Below are positions 23,501 through 34,231 of a DNA stretch of 64,000 nucleotides, one piece after another. A model generated the notes under the pieces. It searched no databases. It was not told the DNA's origin and saw only the letters and a list, made by a program, of their open reading frames with translations. Position numbers and translations under genes: made by a program. The DNA is from Reticulitermes speratus. Its lineage: Eukaryota; Arthropoda; Insecta; Blattodea; Rhinotermitidae. The number at the start of each line of letters is the position of its first letter. Positions within the stretch are counted from its first letter, which is position 1. The DNA lies in the NCBI GenBank assembly GCA_021186555.1, contig JAJKFL010000014.1:31202033-31266032 (forward strand). The letters are read 5' to 3'.

Positions 23501-26500
23501 TTTATTAGCAATTCTGTATGCAGTGTGTAAAACCTGATTGCCAGATTTTAATGCAGTTTGGTAAGGGCAATCTGTAAGCACTGAAATTATATCAATTTTA
23601 TTTTGCTTCAGACTGGGCCATAAGAACCATTCACATATATAAGAGCATAATCATTTTGCATATTTTGATACCATTCAACATCCCAACCCCTTCTCTGCTC
23701 CCCCTCACCCCAGACACAACTTAAATAAACTTGAAAAATGCAGATGAGCCAAATATTTCTGTGGTCACAAGGGTAATCTCTAATGTTAATGAACAGACTG
23801 TAATTTTGTTTCATAGTGTAAATGTCAGATATTAAGTACATTATTTCTGAAATGAACAGGTACCATGCCACAGAAGTGTACTCTTATCCAGCAAAAATCA
23901 TACATGCTGATCTCAAGGAACGCATTATTCGTAAAACTGCAATTAAGGTGAGGGACTTTGACATGATATTCAGTAACATTCAGAATGACTGCATGTATCA
24001 AGTGCACTCATATACCTACTGTAAATAGCCTCTTGAGAACAGCTGTAGGTAAACTGTTTAGAAAATGACATTATATGTTGTAATTCAGGTTTTATCTGTC
24101 TAAAACTGTCACTTAACCCTATAAAAGCACAGCGATTGCTTTATGTGCCACCTGCTTTAACGTTAAGCATTTCCACATTTTGCTGACAGTGTATTCACAT
24201 GGTTCGTATAATGAGTAATGAGTAAACAATGGGTCGGGCCCTTGCGGTCCCGATGCACGTAGCCCTTTGACAGGCCCTTTGTGCCCCTCAGCTAAAGTCC
24301 AAGTCATAAGAACCCTGTCCTTTTAATAAAGTTCCAGATCGCCCCCAGACTTAGTTCTCTGACATCCTCAGGGTCTGAAAAGAAGGAACCCAGATAAGTG
24401 TGTCTGTGTCGCCAAAGCTTCACACTCACACAAGACATGAGCTGAGGTCTCCTCCTCTGCCCTGCATTTCCTAAACAAGGGACTGTTGCTCAGTCTCATA
24501 ATGTGAAGGTGTCTTCTCAAGGTGTTATGTCCGGTAAGAAGGCCAATACATGGTTTGTATAACACCTACAACAAACAGTGTTTAACTCTCTAAACATAAT
24601 TAACTGGTTGGTCTTTATAATGTAGACACAGTGATTACTGTGAGGCAGGAACTGTACTTTTATATGTTATGTAGACAAGCTTTTTGCTTGAAAGGGTTAA
24701 GGGAATAATTTTCAAAGCAATAATAAAAAGCAACCTGTCTTTTCAAGGACATGAAACATTGATACTTACTTGAAGGGAATGACCATAAATAGTAAATACT
24801 TGAAAACAAAGTGTTAAGGAAAATACTTAAAAATGTCAAACAGTTGAAATATAGGCCTACATTTTAGCACTTTGACTTTTTTACAGCTTTTTATTGTGTA
24901 CATGGGTTGCTAGTTCGGTTTTGTGCAGTGTTACTTTAATGTGATTTCCTGACGATGATCCCTTCAAAACATGTAGGAGTGTTCAATGTGATATTGTAAT
25001 ATAAAGTATCTGGGAACAATATAATGCATTTGGTTAGACTGAGTGTTGTGAGTTGATTATTGACAATGCACGGAATGAACAATATAAAAAAGTTCTAAAC
25101 ATCTTATATTTATCCATAACATAAACCACATATAACCACATCACTGTACTGTAGTTGATGTAATATTTTTCCTACAGCTTGACATTCCAATCAAAAGGTA
25201 TTCATATCCAAGCCAGTTACAAATTTACTTGAGGTGACAAATATACGTGACTTTCAACATTCTGTTATCATTTCCATCTCACTGCATTGAACTGATATAA
25301 AAATTGTCTAAAAAGTGGATAAAATCCAATTATATTTCAGACTGTGATCAAATGGAAGAGGGAAGAAGACTGTTGTCACGGATACATAAAAAACAAAGAA
25401 GGAGTTTGTTTGCCAAATTGTATCAATGGCTGTCCAAATGGCTACTGTATGTCTCCTGGAAAATGTATGTGTAACACTGGCTACATATTAGACAGTAAAA
25501 CTAATAAATGTGTTGTGGCATGCCAAGGTGGCTGCAAAAATGGTAAATGTACAGCTCCAAATGAGTGTACATGCAACAGTGGTTATTATAAGGATCCAAA
25601 GAACAGCAAGAATTGCCTACCAGTTTGCAGTCCTCCCTGTATGAATGGGAAATGTACAGCTCCTAACACATGTACATGCAACAGTGGTTACTCTAAAGAT
25701 CCAAAGAACAGCAAGAATTGCCTACCAGTTTGCAGTCCTCCCTGTATGAATGGGAAATGTACAGCTCCTAACACATGTACATGCAACAGTGGTTACTCTA
25801 AAGATCCAAAGAACATTAAGAATTGCCTACTAGTTTGCAGTCCTTCGTGTACGAATGGGAAATGTACAGCTCCTAACATATGTACATGCAACAGTGGTTA
25901 CTCTAAAGATCCAAAGAATAGCAAGAATTGCCTACCAGTTTGCAGTCCTTCTTGCACCAATGGAATATGTACAGCTCCTAACACATGTACATGCAACAGT
26001 GGTTACTCCAAAGATCCTAAGAACAGCAAGAATTGCCTACCAGTTTGCAGTCCTTCGTGTACGAATGGGAAATGTACAGCTCCTAACATATGTACATGCA
26101 ACAGTGGTTACTCTAAAGATCCAAAGAATAGCAAGAATTGCCTACCAGTTTGCAGTCCTTCTTGCACCAATGGAATATGTACAGCTCCCAACACATGTAC
26201 ATGCAACAGTGGTTACTCTAAAGATCCAAAGAACAGCAAGAATTGCCTACCAGTTTGCAGTCCTCCCTGTATGAATGGGAAATGTACAGCTCCCAACACA
26301 TGTACATGCAACAGTGGTTACTCTATAGATCCAAAGAATAGTACAAATTGTGTACCAATTTGCAGTCCATCTTGCACCAATGGAATATGTACAGCTCCTA
26401 ACACATGTACATGCAACAGTGGTTACTCCAAAGATCCAAAGAACAGCAAGAATTGCCTACCAGTTTGCAGTCCTCCCTGTATGAATGGGAAATGTACAGC

Positions 26501-29500
26501 TCCCAACACATGTACATGCAACAGTGGTTACTCTAAAGATCCGAAGAACAGCACAGATTGTGTACCAATTTGCAGTCCATACTGCACCAATGGAATATGT
26601 ACTGCTCCCAACACATGTACATGCAACAGTGGTTATTCCAAAGATCCAAAAAATAGCACAAATTGTCTACCAGTTTGCAGACCGTCATGTACTAATGGTA
26701 AGTGTACAGCTCCTAACACCTGTATGTGCAAAAGTGGTTACTCTGAAGATGTAAGGAATAGCACAAACTGTCTACCAGTTTGTAGTCCATCCTGTATTAA
26801 TGGGCAATGCACAGGACCAAACCAGTGTTCCTGTAACAGTGGATTCTCAAATGATTCAAATAACACATGGAGCTGCCTACCAGTTTGTGATCCACCTTGT
26901 GGGAATGGCACCTGTATGTCACCAAACATTTGTACCTGCAATACTGGATATATCAAAATTCCAGAAAATAAAAAGAACTGTGTTCCACTTTGCAACCCAC
27001 CATGCAGCAATGCTCAGTGCACAGCACCAAACATATGTACCTGTGACACAGGGTACTCAGAAGATCCAAAGAATGAAACAAACTGTTTACCAGTCTGTAA
27101 ACCACCATGTAGTAATGGGATATGTACATCACCAAATGTATGCAGCTGCAATTTTGGTTTTATGAAAGATCCAAAAATCACTAACAAATGTGAGCCACTA
27201 TGTAGTCCGTCCTGTGTCAATGGTCAGTGCACAGCACCTAATACATGTACATGCAATACTGGATATATCAGATCTACTACAGACCCGAATACATGCACAC
27301 CCACCTGTCCTTCAGGATGTTTGAATGGACAGTGTACTGCACCAAATATCTGCACTTGTGATGAAGGTCATGCTAAGGATGTTTATAATACTGCAATCTG
27401 CAAGCCTGTATGTGATGCAGGATGTATAAATGGAGACTGTACTGAACCGAACAAATGCACCTGTCATTTGGGTTATACGAAATACTCTAACAGTACCAAT
27501 ATATGTGTACCATCTTGTGTTGGGGGTTGTATTAATGGCACATGTACATCACCAAATGCTTGTACATGTAATTCTGGATTCATTAAGGACCCAAAACATA
27601 GAAATCAGTGTCTACCAGTTTGTGAAAGTGGTTGTGTAAATGGTGACTGCACAGCTCCAAACACATGCTCATGCCATGTTGGGTACACAACATATCATCA
27701 AGACTCAAGTATGTGTCTTCCAACTTGTGCTGGTGGCTGTTTGAATGGAAATTGTACTGCCCCCAACACGTGCAGCTGTTTTGATGGTTATACCAAAGAA
27801 AGTATGATCTCTAAGAAGTGCTCTCCAGTTTGCAATCCAAGATGCAGCAATGCTGAGTGCACTGCTCCAAACGTATGCACTTGTTATGACGGTTACACAA
27901 AACATGACACGGATCCAAGCCAATGTATCCCAGTTTGCACCGTTGCCTGTATCAACGGACATTGCGTACAACCAAATAAATGCACCTGCCATGCTGGTTA
28001 TATCAAGGACAATAAGAATCCAAATAGATGTGTACCAAATTGTCCTAGAGGATGTCAGAATGGAATCTGCACTTCTCCAAACATCTGCACTTGCCATGAT
28101 GGTTTCACTGCTGATAAGATCAGGGGTTGTTTGCCATCCTGTCCAGAAGGTTGTATCAATGGGAACTGCTCTGTCTTCAACAAATGTGAATGTTTCATTG
28201 GCTGGTCAGGAACAGATTGTTCAGTGTATCACCTCCAAGCAGATTCAAGTCCAAAGTAAGACACAAGTTCTTTCAATTATATATATACATATGTAAAAAC
28301 TTTCCCCTTTGCATGCCTTGTCCTTGTTGTACATAATCATTAGTTACGCAAATTAACCCACTATAATTCTAGCAATATTTTCAGCCTGACTTTTAAAATC
28401 TTATAATACTGTGGCACATGTGGCTAGGATCAGATGTACTAGGTTTGCTTACAGAATTTTGATGGGAAGCCTCTAGGAAAATGTCTACTTGGAGGGCTAA
28501 GGAGAGAAGATAGTATTAAGATGAAAATTATGTAGTTGGACTGTGGATGGAAATACAGAGTGTTTCAAAAAGAGCTTTACAACTTTGAAAGAGTATACAA
28601 ATTTATACAGAGAACATACACAACGTTTCGACCTGTCATAATGTAGCAAAACACTGCAAGTTTGATGCACGTGCTACTGCAGTACCCAATACCACAGATT
28701 ACTACTACGCCCAACACCGCCACCGCGAGAGCTCCCGCAGTTGAAATCAAGATGGCTACTTTCACAGGTGCAGAGCGCGCTCGTTGTGTGTTTTGGTTCG
28801 AAGAAACGAAGTCTGCTACACAAGTTCAAAGGAAATTTCGCACTCAGTATCGCAAGGAACCTTCCAGTAGGCTCGTGGCACAAGAATTTTGTTGAGACCG
28901 GATGTTCTGTGCGCCATGGCAAGTCACCCGGTCGCCCATGTGTTTCTGACGCTACAGTGGAACAGCTTAGGGAGAGCTTCGTTCGAAGTCCACGAAAGTC
29001 AACGCGACGTGCGTCTAGGAAAACTGGTATTCCAAATGTTACTGTGTGGCGAGTGTTACGAAAACGTGTACACTTAAAGGCGTACAAACTATCCATCGTT
29101 CAACACCTTACGGATCCAGATAAGGTGGTTCGTAAGGAATTCTGTATGCAAATGTTTCATCGGATACAAGACGATGAGAGATTTCTGGACTCCGTAATTT
29201 TTAGTGATGAGAGCACGTTTCATGTCAGTGGTAAGGTCAATACCCACAACTGCAGGATCTGGGGCAGCGAAAATCGACGTGCCTCCCTGGACCATGTTCG
29301 TGACAGCCCAAAGGTGAACGTGTTTTGCGCCCTCAGCAAAGAAAGAGTGTACGGCCCCTTCTTCTTCATGGAGACGACCGGTATCGTGTATCTGGACATG
29401 CTCCAACAGTTCCTCATTCCACAGTTACACAAAGATGACCAAGAAGGACGCATTCACTTCCAGCAAGACGGCGCACCCCCTCATTACCTTGGAGAAGTGC

Positions 29501-32500
29501 GCGAGTACCTCAACACCCGTTTCCCAGGTCGGTGGATTGGTAGAGCGGCGCCGATAGCATGGCCACCTCGTTCCCCGGATCTTACACCCCTGGATTTTTT
29601 CTTATGGGGATTAATTACCACACGACGCCGTGTAATTACCCAGAAGACCACAGATTACATCAACATCGCGGCGGAAGCCTGAAATCAAGGTAAAGATCGA
29701 GTGTTCGTACCACCTTTGCCTGCAAATGTCGTTGAGCTCTGAACTCGAATTACTGCCGTAGTTGCAGAAGTGACGCCAGAGATACTACGTAGCGTGTGGC
29801 AAGAAATTGACTACAGGTGGGACGTCTGCCGCATTACCAATGGAAGTCACATTGAACCATAACTATCCGAGGTAAAACTCGGTGTGTTTTGCTACATTAT
29901 GATAGTTCGAAACATTGTGTATGTCCTCTGTATAAATTTGTATACTCTTTCAAAGTTGTAAAGCTCTTTTTGAAACACCCTGTACAAATACTGGTAACTC
30001 AGGATTGGTAGAGTTTGCTGAAAATTCAAGAAAGCAACCAGCAGTCTAATCACCTGAGCTATTAAATAACCTCCAGATGGATGCCACTTTTACACATTAG
30101 TGTCCCAATCTGAATTAAAGAAACTGTTACAGCCCCAAATTACCATGCATGTAATACCCTGAAGCGATTCCTTTCTACACTCTCTGCAGTACCTTGAACT
30201 AGATCTACATATTCACAAACTCTATCATCCTGCAGCAACACCTTAGACCTGAAAGTTCATACACATCCTAGAGAAGCGTTGAATTGTATTTATAACTTGC
30301 ATCAAATAAATATGCCATGGCACAGAACATACAAATTTAACAGTTTTTACACTTCACTTCACCCACTTTCCAACCCTGTAGGTGCTGCATAGTAAATCAG
30401 GTCTTAGCCATGGGGCTGTTAACACCATTGAGCAGTGCACATACCTGGGAAGTCCTTCCCCTTGTTGTACGCTTAAGTGGCAGCATTACTCGAAGGACAT
30501 ATGCTCTTGCCAAATTAAGAAAAATTCTGAGCATACTGGGTTTTGCAAATAATATGTTAAAATGGTGTTACCAATGTGGAGAATAAAGACAGACCACTAT
30601 GTTTCAAACATGGTGGCTATGTCCGCTGTGTTTGCGATCAGCTTTCTGAGACAGCAAAGTATATGAAGAGTATTTATGTTATTATTTTTCTCCAGTTGGT
30701 AGCAGCTTATTTTGGTTTCCTGTTTTCTACCACTCACATCAACTTCGTCTCATGCATAGCTTGGAAGACTTATCTGGCAATCTGAGAACCTTGTGTTTAA
30801 ACCGAGCACAAGGAAGTCCTTTGTGCCAAGACATTTTTTTCTCATACCTTGTATTTTCCAGGGCAATTGTTTTTATTTTCTGTCTTTCTTTGTATTTTGT
30901 AAACCTGAGCCCAACAGTGATTATGCCAGAGAACTGTTCATTTCCAGGAGCAAACAGTGTGATCAACAAAATATTTGTTTAGTAGCTATTTGTGATCATA
31001 TGTATTGGAGTGAATGCTTGATGGATATTTAATTTGCAGTGCTATTAGACAGAATGAAGTTTTTATTGTGTGCTTGTTACAACGTGCAGGCAAATCGGCC
31101 CAGGACACCTATGTCCAGAGTAAAATTTGTCACATGTTGGCTTAAACACCATGTCGTAGAGACATATGGGGAAATAGAGGTAAAGGTCTCATGTTCTTAA
31201 CTTTAACATAAAAGATGTAGGTCAGTAGATAGATTTATGCTCTGGATACTAGAAGGAACAGAGTCCCAAGTATGCATTGGATATGTGGCCAGGTGCACTC
31301 TGTAGCTGATTTGAATGTGTCTGCAAAGAGAAATCCATACACCCGCTTGGAATAAAACACCAGGTACATCTATGTAATTTAATTATGGTGTACTAAATGT
31401 ACAAGGGCTGGTACAGGAGCACAGAATTTCAGGTGTATCTTCATATTTTATTTACAGTGATGTCATGGTAATTGGGTACCCAAAACATCCTTATCAAGTA
31501 TGGTTCATCCTGGTACCTGTGCTGGTGGTAACAATGATTGTAAGCCAAATAATACTGAAGATTATAACACAAAGGCAACAACACATGACACAGATCAAGG
31601 AGAATGGTGATCGTAGAAGTATGTATTACTACAAAATATACTAAATGCGGTTTATCTTTGAGGTTGGTTGTCTAACTGTACTGTGTATGTGGCATGAATA
31701 TGAAAATGGACAAAACATTAAGTGTGGTGCATGGGAACTTAGTTCACAACTAGCTGAAATTTGTGGGTTCAAACAACTGTTCCTTTTAACAATAAAGATC
31801 TGTATAAAAATGGGCTGTTACCTCCTAAACAATGTAATGTTGGGTAAAACAGTGATTAATATCATGGATATCACTCTAGCAGGGCCAAAGCATGTAAAAT
31901 TAAGTTTCTAAATATCACTTCCCTGCATAATTTTTACTGATATGTTGGTCCTTAGCCAGATTTCCATAACATAAACTTCAAATGGTTTGTGCCTGTCCTT
32001 CCAGTTCAGCATTCATAATAATGGTAACTTGTCACCATTAAAGAATATATGGCTTTATTTCTCTTCAAACATTATGAACAATGTATATTTCAGTTTCTTT
32101 TAACTGTTTTTTTCCACATACAACACTGTTCAGGATGTAAAATATGAAGCCAAGTAAATACACAAATAGGCTTCTTTGTGCTTGAGAGGGAAGACATAAC
32201 AGGAGGCTGAAGAAAACTGCACAGTCAGCAGCCTGGTGATTTGTACTCTTCACCAAATATGATTGGGGTGATCAAATCAAGCATGATGAGATGGGCTGGA
32301 CATTTGGAATGATGGAGGAGAAGAGGAAGAATACAGGGTTTTGGTGGGAAACCTGAAAGAAAGAGAGCACTTGGAACACATAACCGTAAATGGGAGGATA
32401 ATATTGAATGGACCTTAAACAAATAGGATAGGAGAGTATTGATTGGATTCATCTGGCTTAGGAAAGGGAAAGGTGGCAGGCGATCTTTAATATGGTAATA

Positions 32501-33716
32501 AACCTTCAGGCTAAATAAAATAGTAAATTTCTTGAATAGCTGAGGACATACTAGTTTCTCAAGAAAGACTCTGCATCATGGAGTTCATTATTTAGTTACT
32601 TTACTCCAAATAATTCAAAACAAAGTTTAAAATGAACATGAAGAGATTTTATGTGCAATGTAACAAGGAATACTGGACTTACATGTAACCATGCTGGGAT
32701 TCAGGCTTAGAAAGAATGTTACTGCTGTGCATTTTGAGATTGGTCCCAGAACAATTTGGCTTCAGGGAAGAGACATCTGCTGAAGATGCTGTCTGCCAGC
32801 TAACAGACAGTGTATTCAAATCTCTTAACCAAAAAGGCATGTTGGTGGAATTTTCTGCAATTTAGCCCAGGCATTTGACAGTGTAAATCATGAAATCTCA
32901 ATAGCTAATTATGTCTTTATGGCATTCAAGGAACGGGTGCAAATTGGTTCAAATTCTAACAGATAGGGGGGGGGGGGAACTAAAATATAATATAATGATT
33001 CTCAGAATTTTTTCTCAGGCTGTGGAGCAATAAACATGGAGTACCCAAAGGGTCAATTCTAGGACCCTTTCTTTTGTTAATGTACACAAATTGCCTTCTC
33101 CAAGAATAAATACCTTTTCAGTACCAATAATATTCGCTGATGACACAAGTGTCACAATTTCTAGTCAAATTGTTGATGATTTCTCTTCAGCATCAAACAT
33201 GGTTATGTCTTGTATAAGTAAGTGGTTTACTGCCGATACATAGCATACGTACGTACGTATGCTATTTATGTATGTACGTACATATGCTATGTATGTATGA
33301 TGTTTGTATGTATGTACTTATGGAGGTACGTGTGTATGTATGTATGTATGTATGTACGTACGTACGTACGTGTGTGAATGTATGTATTACGTGCGCGTGT
33401 GTGTATATGTATGTATGTATGTACATACGTATGTATGTATATATGTATGTACGTATGTATGTACATATGTATGTGGGGATGTAGGTATGTATGAATGTAT
33501 GCATGCATGTATATGTATGTATGCATTTATGTATTGCTTTTGTTTTCAGGTGTATCAGACTATGGCAATCCTGTCTTTGTGCTTAACTGGAGAAGAGAAA
33601 AGCTAATTGAAAAGGACGTGAATATGGCAGAGGAAGGAAATGAGTCCATGGTCTGTGATGAACTGCCACCACAACACAGTGAATCATCAGAATGTAACAG
33701 AGAGACCTCTGCTTGA
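17409..33716 (+). CDS. Nimrod/Eater-type receptor 1: 27 NIM/EGF repeats, single-pass membrane protein
   Basis: Five phase-consistent exons (17409-17509, 23860-23947, 25341-28255, 31458-31618, 33550-33716) give a 1143-residue protein. Residues 1-20 are a signal peptide. A short Cys-poor stretch leads to CC-x-GY at 74-78, the hallmark that opens Nimrod ectodomains. Then come 27 repeats of about 35 residues with the pattern C-x-P-x-C-x3-C-x-N-G-x-C-x2-P-x2-C-x-C-x2-G-Y. A hydrophobic helix at about 1049-1068 and a cytoplasmic tail of about 75 residues follow. Nimrod C and Eater proteins sit on haemocytes and bind or engulf bacteria, which is the likely role here. Draper is excluded because its EMI-plus-atypical-EGF layout differs. 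Repeats 3-12 are almost identical at DNA level. All introns carry transposons or minisatellites. Orthology to a named fly gene cannot be set. Confidence 0.92.
17805..18086. mobile_element. Tigger/pogo-like MITE
   Basis: The terminal inverted repeats are CAGGTAGGTCCCGTTTTACG and, from the other end, CATGTAGGACCCGTTTTACG. TA flanks both sides (17803-17804, 18087-18088). The 282-bp interior is non-coding and AT-rich. The termini resemble those of the Tigger element at 20029-21521, suggesting related transposases. Confidence 0.75.
18155..18350 (-). mobile_element. SINE-like repeat, family A (degraded)
   Basis: GTAAAGGTAAAGTTGTCCCT start, CTACATGGAGATGGGTGATTG and CCTCAGGGGAAAGAG blocks match the family A copies at 34232, 53588 and 61975. 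The tRNA-like head is lost. Confidence 0.5.
19090..19310 (+). repeat. Dispersed repeat of the 'HHIPE' type
   Basis: A conceptual frame reads QDVKQCSLICTSISEEPAG ... TTQHHIPEH. Similar phrases (…TCACATCCCAGAA…) recur at 39135-39165 and, reworded, at 57230-57345. It is a non-autonomous interspersed repeat, not a gene, inside intron 1 of receptor 1. Confidence 0.5.
20029..21521 (-). mobile_element. Tigger/pogo DNA transposon, internally deleted
   Basis: Terminal inverted repeats CAGGTAGCCCTCGATTTACG at the left and the same with one change (TTGCG) at the right are flanked by TA. The minus strand encodes the C-terminal half of a DDE_1 transposase: LLLLDNAPGHP, then VVFLPPNTMSVLQPM and GVIATFKAYYLR (about 20950-21070), then an acidic tail VGLDEVTDEDVTELL with a Lys-rich end near 20281-20670. 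A stop and a one-base shift separate the two frames near 20680-20715. The N-terminal DNA-binding CENP-B-like domain is missing. It lies in intron 1 of receptor 1. Confidence 0.85.
21785..21930 (+). mobile_element. SINE-like repeat, family D
   Basis: GGTTCAATTTTGGCCAGTTT, GTGTGGGATTTGTGAT and TTTCGGTTTTCCAGTGTCA blocks recur in order at 54510-54620. The B-box-like GGGTTCAATTTTGG head suggests a tRNA-derived SINE. Confidence 0.55.
22290..23420. repeat. 58-bp minisatellite, about 19 copies
   Basis: Tandem units of about 58 bp share CCTCTTTGAGAATGCTGAA, then CACAGGTA-ACAGTCACAG and AATAAAGTGGTACC. The phrase GAATGCTGA recurs at 22391, 22449, 22506, 22564, 22622 and 22680, giving 57-58 bp spacing. 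Unit length is not a multiple of three, so the overlapping minus-strand open frames here are by-products. It lies in intron 1 of receptor 1, about 440 bp before exon 2. Confidence 0.95.
23860..23947 (+). CDS. Receptor 1 exon 2
   Basis: After the acceptor GAACAG, one base completes the Pro codon of exon 1. The exon then encodes YHATEVYSYPAKIIHADLKE plus RIIRKTAIK and ends at AAG|GTGAGG in phase 0, which joins the TVIKWKREEDCCHGY start of exon 3. The Tyr-rich, basic run before CC-x-GY resembles the short segment preceding the first NIM repeat in other Nimrods. The acceptor pyrimidine tract is weak. Confidence 0.75.
24200..24570 (-). mobile_element. LINE fragment: C-terminal zinc-knuckle-like region
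   Basis: The minus strand encodes LLTGHNTLRRHLHIMRLSNS, then RKCRAEEETSAHVLCECEAL. The C-x2-C ... H-x3-C-x-C pattern is found at the C-terminus of I/R1/Jockey-type LINE proteins with RNase H. Only the last 120 codons or so and the 3' end remain. It lies in intron 2 of receptor 1. Confidence 0.7.
25341..28255 (+). CDS. Receptor 1 exon 3: CC-x-GY motif and 27 NIM/EGF repeats
   Basis: The acceptor is TTATATTTCAG and the donor is CCAAA|GTAAGA. The single 2915-nt exon carries the whole repeat array. Repeats 1-2 and 13-27 are diverged; repeats 3-12 (25629-26678) are ten head-to-tail 105-bp units. The last repeat ends GWSGTDCS, closing the ectodomain. It leaves two bases for the transmembrane exon. 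Confidence 0.95.
25629..26678 (+). repeat. Ten near-identical 105-bp coding units (NIM repeats 3-12)
   Basis: Units start at 25629 and every 105 bp after it. Units 5 and 7 (25839, 26049) are identical over all 105 bases. Units 6 and 8 differ at three positions, two of them synonymous third bases within the same repeat. Repeats 5-6 and 7-8 thus form a duplicated 210-bp block. Unit types alternate between SPPCMNGKC and SPSCTNGIC versions. Confidence 0.95.
28556..29982 (+). mobile_element. DUF4817-type Tc1/mariner transposon, nearly full length, inactivated
   Basis: Terminal inverted repeats of 99 bp start CAGAGTGTTTCAAAAAGAGC, differ at about five positions, and are flanked by TA. The transposase starts at 28752 (MATFTGAERARCVFWFEETK), an N-terminal DUF4817 helix-turn-helix. 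A frame change near 28860-28880, with loss of a few codons, shifts to HKNFVETGCSVRHGKSPGRP. The catalytic region follows: VIFSDESTFHVSG, FQQDGAPPHY and PPRSPDLTPLDFFLWG. About 75 bp of foreign sequence at 29612-29690 interrupts the frame before KDRVFVPPLPANVVEL, and a stop follows near 29741. The end reads SHIEP-stop. It lies in intron 3 of receptor 1. Confidence 0.9.
29990..31455. other. Intron 3 of receptor 1, right part, no assigned content
   Basis: No repeat family or splice-bounded frame recognised. The stretch contains ordinary AT-rich sequence and a few short open frames near 30750-31030. Confidence 0.4.
31458..31618 (+). CDS. Receptor 1 exon 4 (transmembrane)
   Basis: The acceptor is TATTTTATTTACAG and the donor is AGAA|GTATGT. 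One base completes an Asn codon, then DVMVIGYPKHPYQ leads into VWFILVPVLVVTMIVSQIIL, a 20-residue hydrophobic helix. A basic stop-transfer stretch (KIITQRQQHMTQIKENGDRR) follows. It leaves one base, the same phase as the paralogue's equivalent exon. Confidence 0.9.
32225..32600 (+). mobile_element. RTE-clade LINE 3' tail, degraded
   Basis: GATTGGGGTGATCAAATCAA, GAGATGGGCTGGACATTTGG and the CATGGAGTTCATTA end match the reverse complement of 49640-50000. The coding frame is broken. It lies in intron 4 of receptor 1. Confidence 0.6.
32700..33236 (+). mobile_element. LINE reverse-transcriptase core fragment
   Basis: Frame pieces read LVPEQFGFREETSAEDAV, then GVPKGSILGPFLLLMYT, then VPIIFADDTSVTISSQIVDD. 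These are reverse-transcriptase motifs including the catalytic F-A-D-D. Several frame interruptions occur, including a G-run at 32967-32979. The C-terminus is absent and the copy ends in a microsatellite. Jockey/CR1 side of the LINE tree by motif wording. Confidence 0.75.
33241..33536. repeat. TATG/TACG tetranucleotide microsatellite
   Basis: About 295 bp of imperfect ATGT/ACGT tetranucleotides that fold on themselves (ACGTACGTAC). It ends 13 bases before the 3' splice site of receptor 1's last exon. Confidence 0.95.
33550..33716 (+). CDS. Receptor 1 exon 5 (cytoplasmic tail, stop)
   Basis: The acceptor is GCTTTTGTTTTCAG. The tail encodes SVSDYGNPVFVLNWRREKLI, then an acidic, Ser/Glu-rich end (MAEEGNESMVCDELPP … NRETSA-stop). 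No classical ITAM or NPxY motif is seen; YGNP is the only Tyr context. The first candidate polyadenylation signal is AATAAA at 33915. Confidence 0.88.
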
Positions 33717-33914
33717 CAGAAGCATAAAAAGCTTTGCAATGCTGCATTGCAGTCTTTCAGTAACTTCTCTGCAAATGAGAAATCTTAATTTAGTTCGGAA
33801 GACTAAACCCAGGTATGGGATTGGAGGAGGGGGGGGGCGCAGGACGATTGGTGCAGCCACCCCAGGCAGCAGAGTGCAAATGATGGAAAAATGGGTGGTA
33901 AAAGGAATAGTTTA

Positions 33915-33920
33915 AATAAA
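33915..33920 (+). terminator. Candidate polyadenylation signal of receptor 1
   Basis: AATAAA about 200 bases after the stop codon; further AATAAA copies follow near 33966-33987. Choice between them cannot be made from sequence. Confidence 0.45.
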
Positions 33921-34231
33921 AAAAATTGATTTTCTGCACTCAAGAAATCTTAAATGATTGAGCCAAATAAAATGAAATTCAATAAATAATTGTGATGCTT
34001 TTAAAGTTCATAATTTCTTATATGGGCGGCCACTGTGGGTACTCATCCCAGGCATCAAAGAACCTAGTTACACCACTGCCCACCACTGAATATTAACTTG
34101 TCACCAAGTAAACATTAGATAGTATGGGAAACCTGCTGTTACTTATATGTATGTATTACCTACATATATGCACCTAATGCCAAACAAAATACTTCTTTAC
34201 ACACCACCTAACGTGAATCTTGAGCAGATGT

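Noticed and set aside
25178-25197. A 20-nt stretch with an excellent acceptor (ATTTTTCCTACAG) and a GT, as a microexon of receptor 1
   Set aside because: Its inclusion would put the next exon out of frame (stop within three codons). Exon 2 joins exon 3 directly in phase.
25629-26678. Regular 105-bp periodicity as a possible CRISPR-like or satellite array
   Set aside because: The period is a multiple of three, the frame stays open, and each unit is a NIM/EGF module with conserved Cys, so it is coding.
26738-28097. Open frames on the minus strand and in other plus frames within the repeat exon
   Set aside because: They are shadows of the biased codon use and periodicity of the NIM repeats.
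33262-33606. Tyr/Val/Cys/Met-rich open frames on both strands
   Set aside because: Conceptual translation of the ATGT/ACGT microsatellite, extended into the true last exon of receptor 1 on one frame only.
17409-33716. Draper/MEGF10 identity for receptor 1
   Set aside because: No EMI domain with its usual length, and the repeats follow the NIM pattern with CC-x-GY at the front, which fits the Nimrod C/Eater class better.
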